This document shows positions 23,697 through 31,573 of a DNA stretch of 64,000 nucleotides, one piece after another. How positions within the stretch are numbered: the stretch's first letter is position 1; each line of letters starts with the position of its first letter. Source of the stretch: UMGS1883 sp045636425 (GTDB taxonomy: Bacteria; Bacillota; Clostridia; UMGS1883); NCBI GenBank assembly GCA_045636425.1, contig JAZTXM010000005.1, forward strand, positions 1-64,000, read 5' to 3'. The position numbers and the translations under genes are program-made. A model generated the notes under the pieces. It ran no database searches, was not told the origin of the DNA, and worked only from the letters and a program-made list of their open reading frames with translations.

Positions 23697-24392
23697 ATGA
23701 ACAAAAAGTTTATTTCGGCAATTCTTGTTTTTGCCATGGTGCTTTCCATGGGCAGTGCCTTTGCGGCAGAGCTTCCGAAGGTCAGCGACATTGCTATGGT
23801 GGAAGCCGTAGTTGATATGCATGATTTAAAAATAATGGTTGGCGACCAAAATGGTAATTTCAAAGGAAACGTTGCAATCACCCGTGCGGAAGCGGCAACT
23901 GTAATCTGCCGTATGCTCGGATTTGAGCAGGAGGCAAAGGCTTTTGCGGAAGCTTCCTCTTTTACGGATATGAACGGCCACTGGGCAATCGGCTATGTTG
24001 AAACGGCGGCAAAGCACTCTATCCTTACAGGTAGAGAGGACGGCACTTTCGCCCCCGATGAAAAAATGACCTTCGCTCAGCTTGTAGTGGCACTTGTAAA
24101 AGCTCTCGGCTATGAAGAATTGGCAAAGGCAAGCTCTCTTTCCGTAAGCGATTATATCGCCATGGGAGAAAAGCTGGGGCTTCTTGACAATGTTGAAGTT
24201 TCCCAAGAGGCTATAATGAACGCTGCAGACGAGCCTGCCCTCCGCAGCTACGCGGCAATGCTTATCTCCGCGGCACTTAATATTCCTCTCCCCGAGGCAA
24301 AGAGCGACGATTCCAAAACAGAATATGTAATTCTTGACGGACAAAACGGCACAGAGCTTAAAACCCTCCGCAAGACAGTATTTAACAGATAA
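23697..24392 (+). CDS. Small secreted SLH-domain protein
   Basis: 231 residues. Signal peptide MNKKFISAILVFAMVLSMGSAFAA, then two clear SLH repeats (about 33-80, ending AATVICRMLGFE, and about 83-135, SFTDMNGHWAIGYVETAAKHSILTGREDGTFAPDEKMTFAQLVVALVKALGY) and a third degenerate copy to about 205. SLH domains bind pyruvylated wall polymers. It may be a short S-layer or wall-associated protein. AAAGGTGG precedes the ATG at 23697. It lies 15 bases after thrS and before a terminator, so it may be read from the T-box transcript. Confidence 0.82.
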   Translation: MNKKFISAILVFAMVLSMGSAFAAELPKVSDIAMVEAVVDMHDLKIMVGDQNGNFKGNVAITRAEAATVICRMLGFEQEAKAFAEASSFTDMNGHWAIGYVETAAKHSILTGREDGTFAPDEKMTFAQLVVALVKALGYEELAKASSLSVSDYIAMGEKLGLLDNVEVSQEAIMNAADEPALRSYAAMLISAALNIPLPEAKSDDSKTEYVILDGQNGTELKTLRKTVFNR

Positions 24393-24393
24393 C

Positions 24394-24430
24394 AAAAAAA
24401 GGAAGTCTGAAAATTCAGACTTCCTTTTTT
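24394..24430 (+). terminator. Terminator of the thrS-SLH unit
   Basis: A stem of about 17 bp with core GGAAGTCTGAA facing TTCAGACTTCC and A-run/T-run flanks. It could work in both directions. Confidence 0.88.
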
Positions 24431-24433
24431 GTT

Positions 24434-24567
24434 GGCGTTGAAATTGGGAATGGGAGAAAGTAGTGCAGAACGGACAAACAAAGCCACGGCTTGCCGTGGG
24501 TTACCCGAAGGCGTACGTGGGTACGTCGAGAGGTGAAGTTTGTTCGTAGCAAAAACAACAAAAAGGA
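24434..24567. repeat. Intergenic stretch with short palindromes
   Basis: No gene seen. CCACGGC-TT-GCCGTGG (around 24482-24498) is a perfect hairpin, followed by the partly repeated GCGTACGTGGGTACGTC. It resembles short interspersed repeats, but no second copy is visible in this window. Confidence 0.35.
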
Positions 24568-24592
24568 AAGGAATCCGCAAAACGGATTCCTT
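24568..24592 (-). terminator. Probable htpG terminator
   Basis: AAGGAATCCG (24568-24577) pairs with CGGATTCCTT (24583-24592). Read on the minus strand it is followed by TTTCCTTTTTG. It lies about 100 bases beyond the htpG stop. Confidence 0.6.
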
Positions 24593-24695
24593 CAATAAAC
24601 AATTATCTTTGCATTGTATAACCAGCCTTAATAGAAGCTTCTATTCATGCCATTATACCTGTTTTTGCGGTCGGTGCTGCTTTATCACATTCCTC

Positions 24696-26585
24696 TTATA
24701 TTAATTCCCAGAAGAGATCTGTATATTCGGAAGGATTCTCTATAGATATATCCGCAATAAGAAGTGCCTGGTTGTACAGAAGCTTACCTATCTTTGCACA
24801 TCTGTCCTTATCAAGCTGCCATGTATCACAAAGCATATAGAACGCCTTGTGTGTGGGGTTTATCTCCAGAACTCTCTGTGCCTTTATATCGGGGTGGTCG
24901 CCCGGAATTGTGGCAAAGTATTTTTCCATTTCAAGGGAAACCTCTCCGTCCGTTGTAAGGCACACGGGGTGGGATTTCAGCTTATTTGAAAGCCTTACCG
25001 CCGTTACCTTTCCGTCAAGGCAGTCGCGAAGATAATCAAGCATCACCTGATTTTCCTCCTGCTTTGCCTCTATGTCGCTCTTTTCTTCCTCGGTCTCTAT
25101 TCCCAAATCCTTGTCGTTAATGCTCTTGAATTTCTTGCCGTCTATCTCCCCGAGCATATTGATAACGAATTCGTCAACCTCATCCGTCATATAAAGGATT
25201 GAATATCCTTTATCCTTAAGAGGCTCGGTCTGGGGGAGATTGTCAATCTTGGAAACAGATTCTCCGCAGGCATAGTAAATATACTGCTGGCCTTCGGGCA
25301 TTGTTTCAACGTAACGCTCAAGGGTAATCATTTTCTTTTCATTTGATGTATAGTAAAGAATCAAGTCCTTAAGAAGCTCACGGTGTGCACCGTAATCCGC
25401 AACGATTCCGTATTTAAGCTGAAGTCCAAAGCTCTGATAGAACTTTTCGTATTTTTCAGGGTCATTGTTAAGAAGCTTCTTAAGCTCCTGCTTAACCTTC
25501 TTTTCAATATTGTTCTTTATTGCGGTGAGCTGACGGTTGTGCTGAAGCATTTCACGGGAAATATTCAGCGACAAATCCTGCGAATCAACAACACCCTTTA
25601 CGAATCTGAAATGCTCGGGAATAAGGTCCTCACAGCTATCCATTATCATAACGCCTGAGGAATAAAGCTCAAGTCCTTTCTGATATTCCTTTGTGTAGTA
25701 GCCCATGGGAGTGTTTTCGGGAATGAACAAAAGTGCCTTGTAGGAAAACGCACCCTCTACATCCGCACGGATTGTAAGCGCGGGGTCCTTTGTATCAAAA
25801 TACTTTTCCTTGTAGAAGTTATTAATATCCTCCTCGGTGACCTCGTCCTTTCCTCTCTGCCACAGAGGCACCATGCTGTTAATGGTTTCCTCCTCGATAT
25901 ATTTTTCGTATTCGGGCTTTTCGGAATCGGGCTTTTCAATTTTTCTGGATTTTTCAATATCCATTTTAATGGGGTAGCGGATATAATCGGAATACTTCTT
26001 TATAAGACCGCGGAGCATATAAATTTCAAGGTAATCGCTGTAGCGTTCATCCTCTCCATCCTCTTTAAGCTTCATATAAATATCAGTACCGTGTCCGTCT
26101 TTACCTGTTTCGGTAATTGTATATCCGTCTGCTCCGTTTGATTCCCAACAGTACGCCTTGTCCGAGCCGAATGCCTTTGTGATAACAGTCACCTTGTCCG
26201 AAACCATGAACGCACTGTAAAAACCAACACCAAACTGACCGATAATATCGATTTCTTCCTTTTTCTCCATGTCATTTTTGAAGTTAAGGGAGCCGCTTCT
26301 TGCAATTGTGCCAAGATTCTTTTCAAGCTCCTCCTCGCTCATACCGATACCGTTATCGCTGACCTTTACGATTCTTTTTTCCTTGTCGATTGTTACCTTG
26401 ATATAGAGATCTTCGCGGCTTACTCCCACGCCGTCCTCTGTAAGAGCTTTGTAGCAAAGCTTGTCCAGTGCATCGGAGGAGTTTGATATAATTTCACGAA
26501 GAAAAATCTCCTTATGAGTATAAATTGAGTTAATCATCATATCCAAAAGCTTTTTTGATTCTGCTTTAAACTGCTTTTTTGTCAT
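24696..26585 (-). CDS. htpG: Hsp90-family chaperone HtpG
   Basis: 629-residue ATP-dependent chaperone dimer. The GHKL ATP site is intact: EIISNSSDALDKL, VSDNGIGMSEEEL and GQFGVGFYSAFMV in the N-terminal ~200 residues. Middle and dimerisation domains follow at normal length. Expression is heat-controlled in a way visible in the DNA: a perfect CIRCE element lies between its promoter and start codon, so the HrcA repressor should control it. This differs from B. subtilis htpG, which is not a CIRCE gene. AAAGGAAG precedes the ATG. Confidence 0.95.
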   Translation of the reverse strand: MTKKQFKAESKKLLDMMINSIYTHKEIFLREIISNSSDALDKLCYKALTEDGVGVSREDLYIKVTIDKEKRIVKVSDNGIGMSEEELEKNLGTIARSGSLNFKNDMEKKEEIDIIGQFGVGFYSAFMVSDKVTVITKAFGSDKAYCWESNGADGYTITETGKDGHGTDIYMKLKEDGEDERYSDYLEIYMLRGLIKKYSDYIRYPIKMDIEKSRKIEKPDSEKPEYEKYIEEETINSMVPLWQRGKDEVTEEDINNFYKEKYFDTKDPALTIRADVEGAFSYKALLFIPENTPMGYYTKEYQKGLELYSSGVMIMDSCEDLIPEHFRFVKGVVDSQDLSLNISREMLQHNRQLTAIKNNIEKKVKQELKKLLNNDPEKYEKFYQSFGLQLKYGIVADYGAHRELLKDLILYYTSNEKKMITLERYVETMPEGQQYIYYACGESVSKIDNLPQTEPLKDKGYSILYMTDEVDEFVINMLGEIDGKKFKSINDKDLGIETEEEKSDIEAKQEENQVMLDYLRDCLDGKVTAVRLSNKLKSHPVCLTTDGEVSLEMEKYFATIPGDHPDIKAQRVLEINPTHKAFYMLCDTWQLDKDRCAKIGKLLYNQALLIADISIENPSEYTDLFWELI

Positions 26586-26616
26586 GATAAAAACTTCCTT
26601 TCTGAAAAAACAAATA

Positions 26617-26643
26617 TTAGCACTCTGCTTCTTAGAGTGCTAA
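26617..26643 (-). promoter_or_regulatory. CIRCE element (HrcA operator) of htpG
   Basis: TTAGCACTC-N9-GAGTGCTAA is a perfect match to the CIRCE consensus. It is placed just downstream of the htpG -10 element, 31 bases before the start codon. Confidence 0.95.
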
Positions 26644-26646
26644 TAT

Positions 26647-26675
26647 AGTTTATCATTATTGGTTTTATTTGTCAA
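26647..26675 (-). promoter_or_regulatory. htpG promoter
   Basis: On the minus strand TTGACA (26670-26675), 17 bases, TAAACT (26647-26652), leading into the CIRCE element. Confidence 0.75.
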
Positions 26676-26688
26676 TAGCTGTTCATAT

Positions 26689-27405
26689 TTATTCAGGGAA
26701 AATGCCGAAATTACCTGCGTGTGAGCCTTCAATCGCCGTAAACAGGCGTGTTTTGAATCCCGGGTTTTCCTTTTCCAGTTGCTTGATAAGATTTTTTGCA
26801 TACTCCCTCTTTGTCCGCTTATCCTCGGGACAGCGGTTTTTCACAATGGGAAGCTCATACCTTTTCGCAAAGCCGATTACATAATTTTCAGGGGCATATA
26901 TCATCGGGCGGATAAGGGTAATATCCTTTCTGTCAAGGTAAGTCACGGGGGAAAAGCAGTTTACTCTCCCCTCGTACACAAGCGACAGCATAAAAGTATC
27001 CAGCGCATCGTCATTGTGATGACCTAATGCCACCTTGTGACTTCCGAGTTCCAACGCCGCATCGTGAAGTGCCCCCCTCCTCATTTTCGCACAGAGAGAG
27101 CAGGGATTGGTTTCTTTCCTTATATCAAAGAGAATTTGGGCAATGTCGGTCTTTTTCAGCACGTATTCAACCCCAAGCTCATCGCAAAGCTTTGCCACAG
27201 GCGAAAAATCCATCCCGAAACCCATATCAAGCGTTACGGCGGAGAGCTTAAAGGCGTTAGGGTAAAACCGCTTGAGATTTGCCAGCCCCACAAGGAGAGC
27301 CAGGCTGTCCTTCCCTCCCGATACGCCTACGGTTATATGGTCATTTTCATTTATCATTTTGTAATCATCTACGCCGCGGCGGATGAAGCTTAGTAATTTC
27401 TGCAT
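26689..27405 (-). CDS. TtcA-family tRNA 2-thiocytidine synthetase (ATP pyrophosphatase)
   Basis: 238 residues with a PP-loop VGVSGGKDSLALL near 32-44 and the paired CxxC motif CSLCAKMRRGALHDAA, plus the LGHHNDDALDTFM signature. TtcA uses an iron-sulfur cluster to thiolate C32 of tRNAs. The start at 27405 is preferred because AGAGGTG stands six bases upstream; the longer frame reaching 27543 covers the promoter. Its own promoter is visible. Other members of the broad family modify different tRNA positions, so the exact target is inferred. Confidence 0.85.
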   Translation of the reverse strand: MQKLLSFIRRGVDDYKMINENDHITVGVSGGKDSLALLVGLANLKRFYPNAFKLSAVTLDMGFGMDFSPVAKLCDELGVEYVLKKTDIAQILFDIRKETNPCSLCAKMRRGALHDAALELGSHKVALGHHNDDALDTFMLSLVYEGRVNCFSPVTYLDRKDITLIRPMIYAPENYVIGFAKRYELPIVKNRCPEDKRTKREYAKNLIKQLEKENPGFKTRLFTAIEGSHAGNFGIFPE

Positions 27406-27433
27406 ATTGTCACCTCTGAAAATCTCTTTTTTC

Positions 27434-27462
27434 ATTATACTATAAATTTCTTCCCAATTCAA
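27434..27462 (-). promoter_or_regulatory. Promoter of the TtcA-like gene
   Basis: On the minus strand TTGAAT (27457-27462), 17 bases, TATAAT (27434-27439). Confidence 0.75.
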
Positions 27463-27523
27463 TATTCTGCTTAAAAAAGCATATTTTTTAAAAATTTTTC
27501 GTTTTTGCCACGCGAGAAAACAA

Positions 27524-27566
27524 GAGATTAATAGAGAAAACAAGAGATTAATAGAGTATTTACTTT
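27524..27566. repeat. 20-bp tandem duplication
   Basis: GAGAAAACAAGAGATTAATA is present twice head to tail (27524-27543, 27544-27563), followed by GAG of a third copy. It lies between the divergent ttcA and rplM promoters. Confidence 0.9.
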
Positions 27567-27593
27567 ATAAGTTAAATTATTTCAAAAAAAGTG

Positions 27594-27622
27594 TTGACAA
27601 AGCGGCTTTTATGTATTACAAT
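27594..27622 (+). promoter_or_regulatory. Promoter of rplM-rpsI
   Basis: TTGACA (27594-27599), 17 bases, TACAAT (27617-27622). Confidence 0.85.
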
Positions 27623-27667
27623 AACTCATGCTGAAAAGAAAAATCTAAATTTTAGGAGGAAAACCAC

Positions 27668-28105
27668 ATGAAGACCACTATGGAAAAAGCAGGTCAGGTT
27701 CAGAGAAAATGGTACATTATCGATGCAACCGGTAAGAGTGTTGGTCGTGTTGCTGCAGCTGCTGCAAGCATCCTTCGCGGTAAGGAAAAAGTTACTTACA
27801 CTCCCCACGTTGATTGCGGAGACCATGTAATCGTTCTCAACTGTGACAAGGCAGTATTTACAGGAAACAAGCTTAATCAGAAGAACTACTATCGTCATAC
27901 AGGTTGGATTGGCGGTCTTAAGACTGTTAGTGCAAAGGATATGATGGAGAAGAATGCTGACAGAGCTATGTATCTTGCAATCAAGGGCATGCTTCCCGCT
28001 ACAACAATCGGCAGAAGCGCTCTTACAAGACTCAGAGTTTACAAGGGTAGCGAACACAACCATCAGGCTCAGATGCCCGAGGTTTGGACTCGCGACATTA
28101 AATAA
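27668..28105 (+). CDS. rplM: 50S ribosomal protein L13
   Basis: 145 residues, the usual length for L13, an early assembly protein of the large subunit. Typical motifs are KWYIIDATGKSVGRVAA, LRGKEKVTYTPHVDCGD and the C-terminal YKGSEHNHQAQMPEVW. AGGAGG precedes the ATG. It is the first gene of the classical L13-S9 operon with its own consensus promoter. Confidence 0.97.
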   Translation: MKTTMEKAGQVQRKWYIIDATGKSVGRVAAAAASILRGKEKVTYTPHVDCGDHVIVLNCDKAVFTGNKLNQKNYYRHTGWIGGLKTVSAKDMMEKNADRAMYLAIKGMLPATTIGRSALTRLRVYKGSEHNHQAQMPEVWTRDIK

Positions 28106-28120
28106 GGGAGGGTGAATTAA

Positions 28121-28516
28121 ATGGCAATCACACAGTATTTCGGAACAGGTAGAAGAAAGAAGTCTGTTGCTCGTGTTCGCCTCGTTCCCGGTAAAGGCGA
28201 AATCACAATCAACAAGAGATCTATTGATGATTATTTCGGTCTTGAAACACTTAAGGCGATTCTTCGTCAGCCCCTCGTTGCTACAAACACAGAGGGTAAG
28301 TTTGACGTAATCTGCAACGTTCAGGGCGGCGGTTTCACAGGCCAGGCAGGTGCTATCCGTCACGGTATCGCACGTGCACTTCTTAAGGTTGACGAAGAAG
28401 CTTACAGATCTGTACTTAAGCAGGCTGGCTTCCTTACTCGTGACCCCAGAATGAAGGAAAGAAAGAAATACGGTCTCAAAGGCGCTCGTCGTGCACCTCA
28501 GTTCTCAAAACGTTAA
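28121..28516 (+). CDS. rpsI: 30S ribosomal protein S9
   Basis: 131 residues ending in GLKGARRAPQFSKR, the conserved basic tail that reaches the P-site tRNA. TGRRKKSVARVRLVPGKG and GGGFTGQAGAIRHGIARALL are family signatures. It begins 15 bases after rplM with GGGAGGGTG as ribosome site and is followed by a terminator. Confidence 0.97.
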   Translation: MAITQYFGTGRRKKSVARVRLVPGKGEITINKRSIDDYFGLETLKAILRQPLVATNTEGKFDVICNVQGGGFTGQAGAIRHGIARALLKVDEEAYRSVLKQAGFLTRDPRMKERKKYGLKGARRAPQFSKR

Positions 28517-28538
28517 CTTTCTTTTTACGTATGGATTC

Positions 28539-28573
28539 AAAACCCTGCAACCTATATGGTTGCAGGGTTTTTT
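28539..28573 (+). terminator. Terminator of rplM-rpsI
   Basis: AAAACCCTGCAACC (28539-28552) pairs with 28558-28571 around TATAT, followed by Ts. Confidence 0.92.
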
Positions 28574-28617
28574 GTATGTTTCTGTTTAAAATATAACAAA
28601 AACTGCCCCGTCCCTAA

Positions 28618-29049
28618 ACTGTTCTTGTTGACCATCCCCCTGTTTCAAGAAACGAAAAACTAGCATCTTTTATGAGAAGAATCGGCGTGTGTGAAGAAAG
28701 AGGTAGCGGATATGATAAAGTTGTATTCCAGACAGAATATTATCAATTACCTGCTCCGGAAATCGAAATTTACAATGATCATACAAAAGTAATCCTATAT
28801 GCACATAAAGAGTATGCTAAGATGACAAAAGAAGATAGATATAGAGCTTGCTACCTTCATGCTTGTATTAAACGTGTAAACAGAGATGTTATGACAAATG
28901 CCTCTCTGAGAGAGAGATTTAATATTGATAGTAAAAATAGTTCAATGATTTCAAGACTGCTTAATGAAACATGTGAAATAGGATTAGTTAAAATATCACC
29001 AGATTCTACATCAGATAAAAATAGAAAGTATCTTCCTTTCTGGGCTTGA
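28618..29049 (+). pseudogene. 5'-truncated AlbA/RecG-like ATP-binding transcriptional regulator
   Basis: The open frame begins after a TAA at 28615-28617 with VDHPPVSRNEKLASFMRRIG, in the middle of a well-known motif (RNEKLASFMRRIGICEERGSG) of the AlbA_2 DNA-binding/ATPase regulators. The family is about 450 residues or more, with an N-terminal AlbA_2 domain; only the C-terminal ~140 residues remain. They include the GHKL-like ERGSGYDKV segment and a winged-helix tail (DSKNSSMISRLLNETCEIGLVK). An ATG at 28672 exists but has no ribosome site. It is a remnant, with AT-rich codon use unlike the neighbouring ribosomal genes. Confidence 0.8.
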
Positions 29050-29435
29050 TTTTTACTTGACTCATAGTTGACTAAAGCCCTGATAATAAGCAATAAAAGG
29101 CTTTATTATACAGTTTTTTAGTTGATTCATAGTTGACTGATGTTGATAATAATGCAACAGCTGTAGAATCTGAGGACGACGAAGATGATGAATAATTGTT
29201 TGCCACAAGTGGGTGGAAAATTTTAATGGAGGATATATGAAAAGGAAAAATGAAAATAATAACGTTATACTCTTCTGAAAATTTACACTAAAGCATTTTA
29301 TATGAGTTTTATTGCTTTTTGATAAATTATATGATATAATTAAACAAACACGATCAATGATTGATAATATGGTGAATTTGTTGTCGTCATTTACAAATTT
29401 TGTTTATTAAAGTTTCACATAGAAGGGTTATAAGT
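29050..29435 (+). other. AT-rich intergenic part of the accessory islet
   Basis: About 390 bases without a secure gene. TTGACT-CATAGTTGACT and its near-repeat GTTGATTCATAGTTGACTGA occur at about 29056 and 29122. A short acidic reading frame ending VESEDDEDDE-stop (to about 29195) looks like the tail of a lost gene. A 13-codon frame behind GGAGGA starts near 29237. GTTTGCCACAA at 29198-29208 recurs beyond rhuM. Confidence 0.45.
29198..29208 (+). repeat. Direct repeat GTTTGCCACAA, copy 1
   Basis: An 11-base direct repeat identical to 30469-30479. The two copies bracket rhuM and may mark an inserted segment of about 1.27 kb. Confidence 0.5.
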
Positions 29436-30458
29436 ATGAAAAATGATTTTCACTTTTTAATATATCAATCCGCAGAGGGCGATATTTCTGTCAATGCGGT
29501 CATTAAAGACGAAACTATCTGGCTTTCTCAAAAGGCAATGGCAGAGCTTTTTGACGTGAATGTTCCTGCAATATCAAAGCATCTGCAAAATATCTTTGAT
29601 GAGGGCGAGCTTGAGAAAAATTCAACTGTTTCCAAAATGGAAATAGTTCAACAAGAAGGCGCTCGAAGCGTTAAGCGCTCAATGGAATTCTATAATCTTG
29701 ATGCAATTATTTCTGTAGGCTATCGAGTGAATTCTCGTCGAGCAACGCAATTTCGTATTTGGGCAACAGGTGTTTTAAAAGAATATATGATTAAAGGCTT
29801 TGCATTGGATGATGAGCGTTTAAAGCAAGGAAAAGCAGCATTTGGTAAAGATTATTTCCGTGAGTTGTTAGAGCGTGTTCGTTCCATCAGAGCAAGCGAA
29901 CGACGTATTTGGCAACAGATTACAGATATCTTTGCAGAATGCAGTATTGATTATGATAAAACTGCGCAAATCACACACGAGTTTTATGCTATGGTGCAAA
30001 ATAAATTTCATTACGCGATAACCGGACAGACTGCTGCTGAAATCATTTACACAAACGCAGATAGTAACAAAGAGCATATGGGGCTTACTACATGGAAAAA
30101 TGCTCCTGATGGTAGAATATTAAAATCAGATGTTATGGTTGCAAAAAATTATTTGACAGAAAAAGAAATCTCTCGCCTGGAACGTACGGTGTCAGGGTAT
30201 TTTGACTACATAGAAGATTTAATAGAAAGGGAAAACACCTTTACAATGATGGAGTTTGCTGAAAGCATCAATGAATTCCTGTCTTTCCGCAGATATCAGA
30301 TATTAAAAGACCACGGCAAGGTCTCTCGAAGTCAGGCATTGGGGAAGGCAAGACAGGAATATGAAATATTTAACAAGACCCAAAAAATAGAATCAGATTT
30401 TGACCGCGAACTCAAACGATTAAAAGATGCTTCTGCCTACGATAAAACTGATTGTTAA
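29436..30458 (+). CDS. RhuM family protein
   Basis: 340 residues. Recognised from DISVNAVIKDETIWLSQKAMAELFDVNVPAISKHLQNIFDEGELE (an N-terminal helix-turn-helix-like module), then YNLDAIISVGYRVNSRRATQFRIWATGVLKEYMIKGFALDDERLK, the signature block of RhuM proteins. A C-terminal helical region follows. No Fic domain is fused. The family was named from a Salmonella island and is frequent on mobile elements; no biochemical role is firmly established, though DNA binding is likely. The start at 29436 follows AGAAGGG. Codon use is more AT-rich than in the core genes around it. It is alone, next to a truncated regulator, between short direct repeats, so it was probably acquired. Confidence 0.88.
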   Translation: MKNDFHFLIYQSAEGDISVNAVIKDETIWLSQKAMAELFDVNVPAISKHLQNIFDEGELEKNSTVSKMEIVQQEGARSVKRSMEFYNLDAIISVGYRVNSRRATQFRIWATGVLKEYMIKGFALDDERLKQGKAAFGKDYFRELLERVRSIRASERRIWQQITDIFAECSIDYDKTAQITHEFYAMVQNKFHYAITGQTAAEIIYTNADSNKEHMGLTTWKNAPDGRILKSDVMVAKNYLTEKEISRLERTVSGYFDYIEDLIERENTFTMMEFAESINEFLSFRRYQILKDHGKVSRSQALGKARQEYEIFNKTQKIESDFDRELKRLKDASAYDKTDC

Positions 30459-30468
30459 TGTGTAAAGA

Positions 30469-30490
30469 GTTTGCCACAAATTTGCCACAA
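30469..30490 (+). repeat. GTTTGCCACAA copy 2 and adjacent TTTGCCACAA
   Basis: GTTTGCCACAA (30469-30479) is followed two bases later by TTTGCCACAA (30481-30490). It is identical to the copy at 29198 on the other side of rhuM. Confidence 0.5.
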
Positions 30491-30541
30491 CACGATATTG
30501 AAAATGGCAAAAATTCCACACTTTACGGCAAAAAAATAAAC

Positions 30542-30634
30542 AATAGGTTATACAAAACCTACTGTTTTAGCCGTTTTCAGGCGTTTTTTAACGATATCCG
30601 ACGCTCTCTATAAAACTCAAAGAGATAACCTATT
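30542..30634. repeat. Inverted repeat pair after rhuM
   Basis: AATAGGTTAT (30542-30551) faces ATAACCTATT (30625-30634). TACAAAACCT also recurs directly (about 30550 and 30641). This may belong to the edge of the acquired segment. Confidence 0.4.
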
Positions 30635-30643
30635 ATCTATTAC

Positions 30644-30672
30644 AAAACCTCGGATTTTTCCGAGGTTTTTGT
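30644..30672 (+). terminator. Terminator after the rhuM islet
   Basis: AAAACCTCGGA pairs with TCCGAGGTTTT (30644-30654 with 30659-30669), followed by Ts. Confidence 0.75.
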
Positions 30673-30688
30673 TTTTCGTATCTAATCA

Positions 30689-30717
30689 AAAAAGACGAGG
30701 AAAATCCTCGTCTTTTT
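30689..30717 (-). terminator. Terminator of the 30756-31385 gene
   Basis: AAAAAGACGAGGA pairs perfectly with TCCTCGTCTTTTT. On the minus strand it ends in TTTTTTG. It could work in both directions. Confidence 0.85.
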
Positions 30718-30755
30718 CGTGGCTTTTAATGCCTTCTTTTAATCTTTACAGAAAA

Positions 30756-31385
30756 TTATTCCTGTGTTTCCTCGACAGCTTCAACAACCTCAGCAGTTTC
30801 TTCCACTGCTTCAACTGCAACTTCTTCCACTGCTGCGGGAACGAATTCTACAGGAGCCTCGGCTACAGGAGCCTTTGCTATAGCTTTTTCCAAAGCTTCT
30901 TCAGTAACAAAGTGAGCAACTGCCGCACAAGCGATAAGGCCAATTACTGCAAACCAAAGACCCCAAGCTGTACCAATGTTATATGACATACCGCCGAACA
31001 TGCTGCTGCCGCCGCCCATAAGTGCACCAAGTTCTTCTTCCATGCTTCCTGCCTTAATCATAGCACAGATAAGAGAAAGCACACCGAGTCCTGCACCTGC
31101 ATATGTGCAAAGAAGACCTTCCTTCTTCATTCCGCGTACAGCTGTTACAATAATTGCGATTGCCGCAAGAATTGTAAGAATACCTACAAGAGAAACGAGC
31201 ATAAACCCGTCCTCAAAGAGAATGTCTGATAAGAAGCTCATGCCCTCGCTCTGAGACTGTCCGAATGCCTGCACGCTTGTTTTTATGTATGAAGCGAAGC
31301 AGTAGAAAAGAAGTGAAACGAACGCAACAGCACTGATGATAAGATTCTTCTTACCGATTTTGTTAATAACCTGATTGAAATCCAT
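30756..31385 (-). CDS. Four-helix membrane protein with Ala/Val/Glu-rich tail, unknown function
   Basis: 209 residues. Four hydrophobic segments (about 17-38, 60-85, 95-112 and 138-160) are followed by a low-complexity C-terminal tail of Pro, Ala, Val and Glu (EEVAVEAVEETAEVVEAVEE). A short Gly/Met/Ser-rich loop (GALMGGGSSMFGGM) precedes the last helix. The start at 31385 has AAGGGAG upstream. It has its own promoter and terminator, so it is monocistronic. The tail probably lies in the cytosol and may bind a partner. I do not recognise a family. Confidence 0.7.
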   Translation of the reverse strand: MDFNQVINKIGKKNLIISAVAFVSLLFYCFASYIKTSVQAFGQSQSEGMSFLSDILFEDGFMLVSLVGILTILAAIAIIVTAVRGMKKEGLLCTYAGAGLGVLSLICAMIKAGSMEEELGALMGGGSSMFGGMSYNIGTAWGLWFAVIGLIACAAVAHFVTEEALEKAIAKAPVAEAPVEFVPAAVEEVAVEAVEETAEVVEAVEETQE

Positions 31386-31420
31386 TGTTTTTTCTCCCTT
31401 CAAAATTTTTTGTTTACTTA

Positions 31421-31449
31421 ATTATATCGTATAATAATGACAAAAACAA
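31421..31449 (-). promoter_or_regulatory. Promoter of the 30756-31385 gene
   Basis: On the minus strand TTGTTT (31444-31449), 17 bases, TATAAT (31421-31426). Confidence 0.7.
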
Positions 31450-31523
31450 GTATTCTATGTAAAAAAATGTATATTTTTGAAGATTTTCATTAAAAGTATA
31501 CACTTAAAAAAAAGAAAAACAAC

Positions 31524-31552
31524 TTGAAAATATTGCTTTTTCCTTTTAAAAT
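31524..31552 (+). promoter_or_regulatory. aroF promoter
   Basis: TTGAAA (31524-31529), 17 bases, TAAAAT (31547-31552). The leader is only about 15 bases, too short for a T-box or riboswitch. Confidence 0.65.
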
Positions 31553-31573
31553 ATATTACAGGAGGCATAAAAG

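Noticed and set aside
27524..27566. CRISPR-like repeat
   Set aside because: Only two head-to-tail 20-base units without spacers; no cas genes in the window.
28672..29049. Intact small gene starting at the ATG at 28672
   Set aside because: The family motif begins upstream of that ATG in the same frame, no ribosome site is present, and the N-terminal domains are missing; it is a remnant.
29237..29278. 13-codon frame behind GGAGGA in the islet
   Set aside because: Too short and without any recognisable feature to be called a gene.
31553..31573. T-box or other leader control of aroF
   Set aside because: The promoter leaves a leader of about 15 bases, too short for such an RNA.
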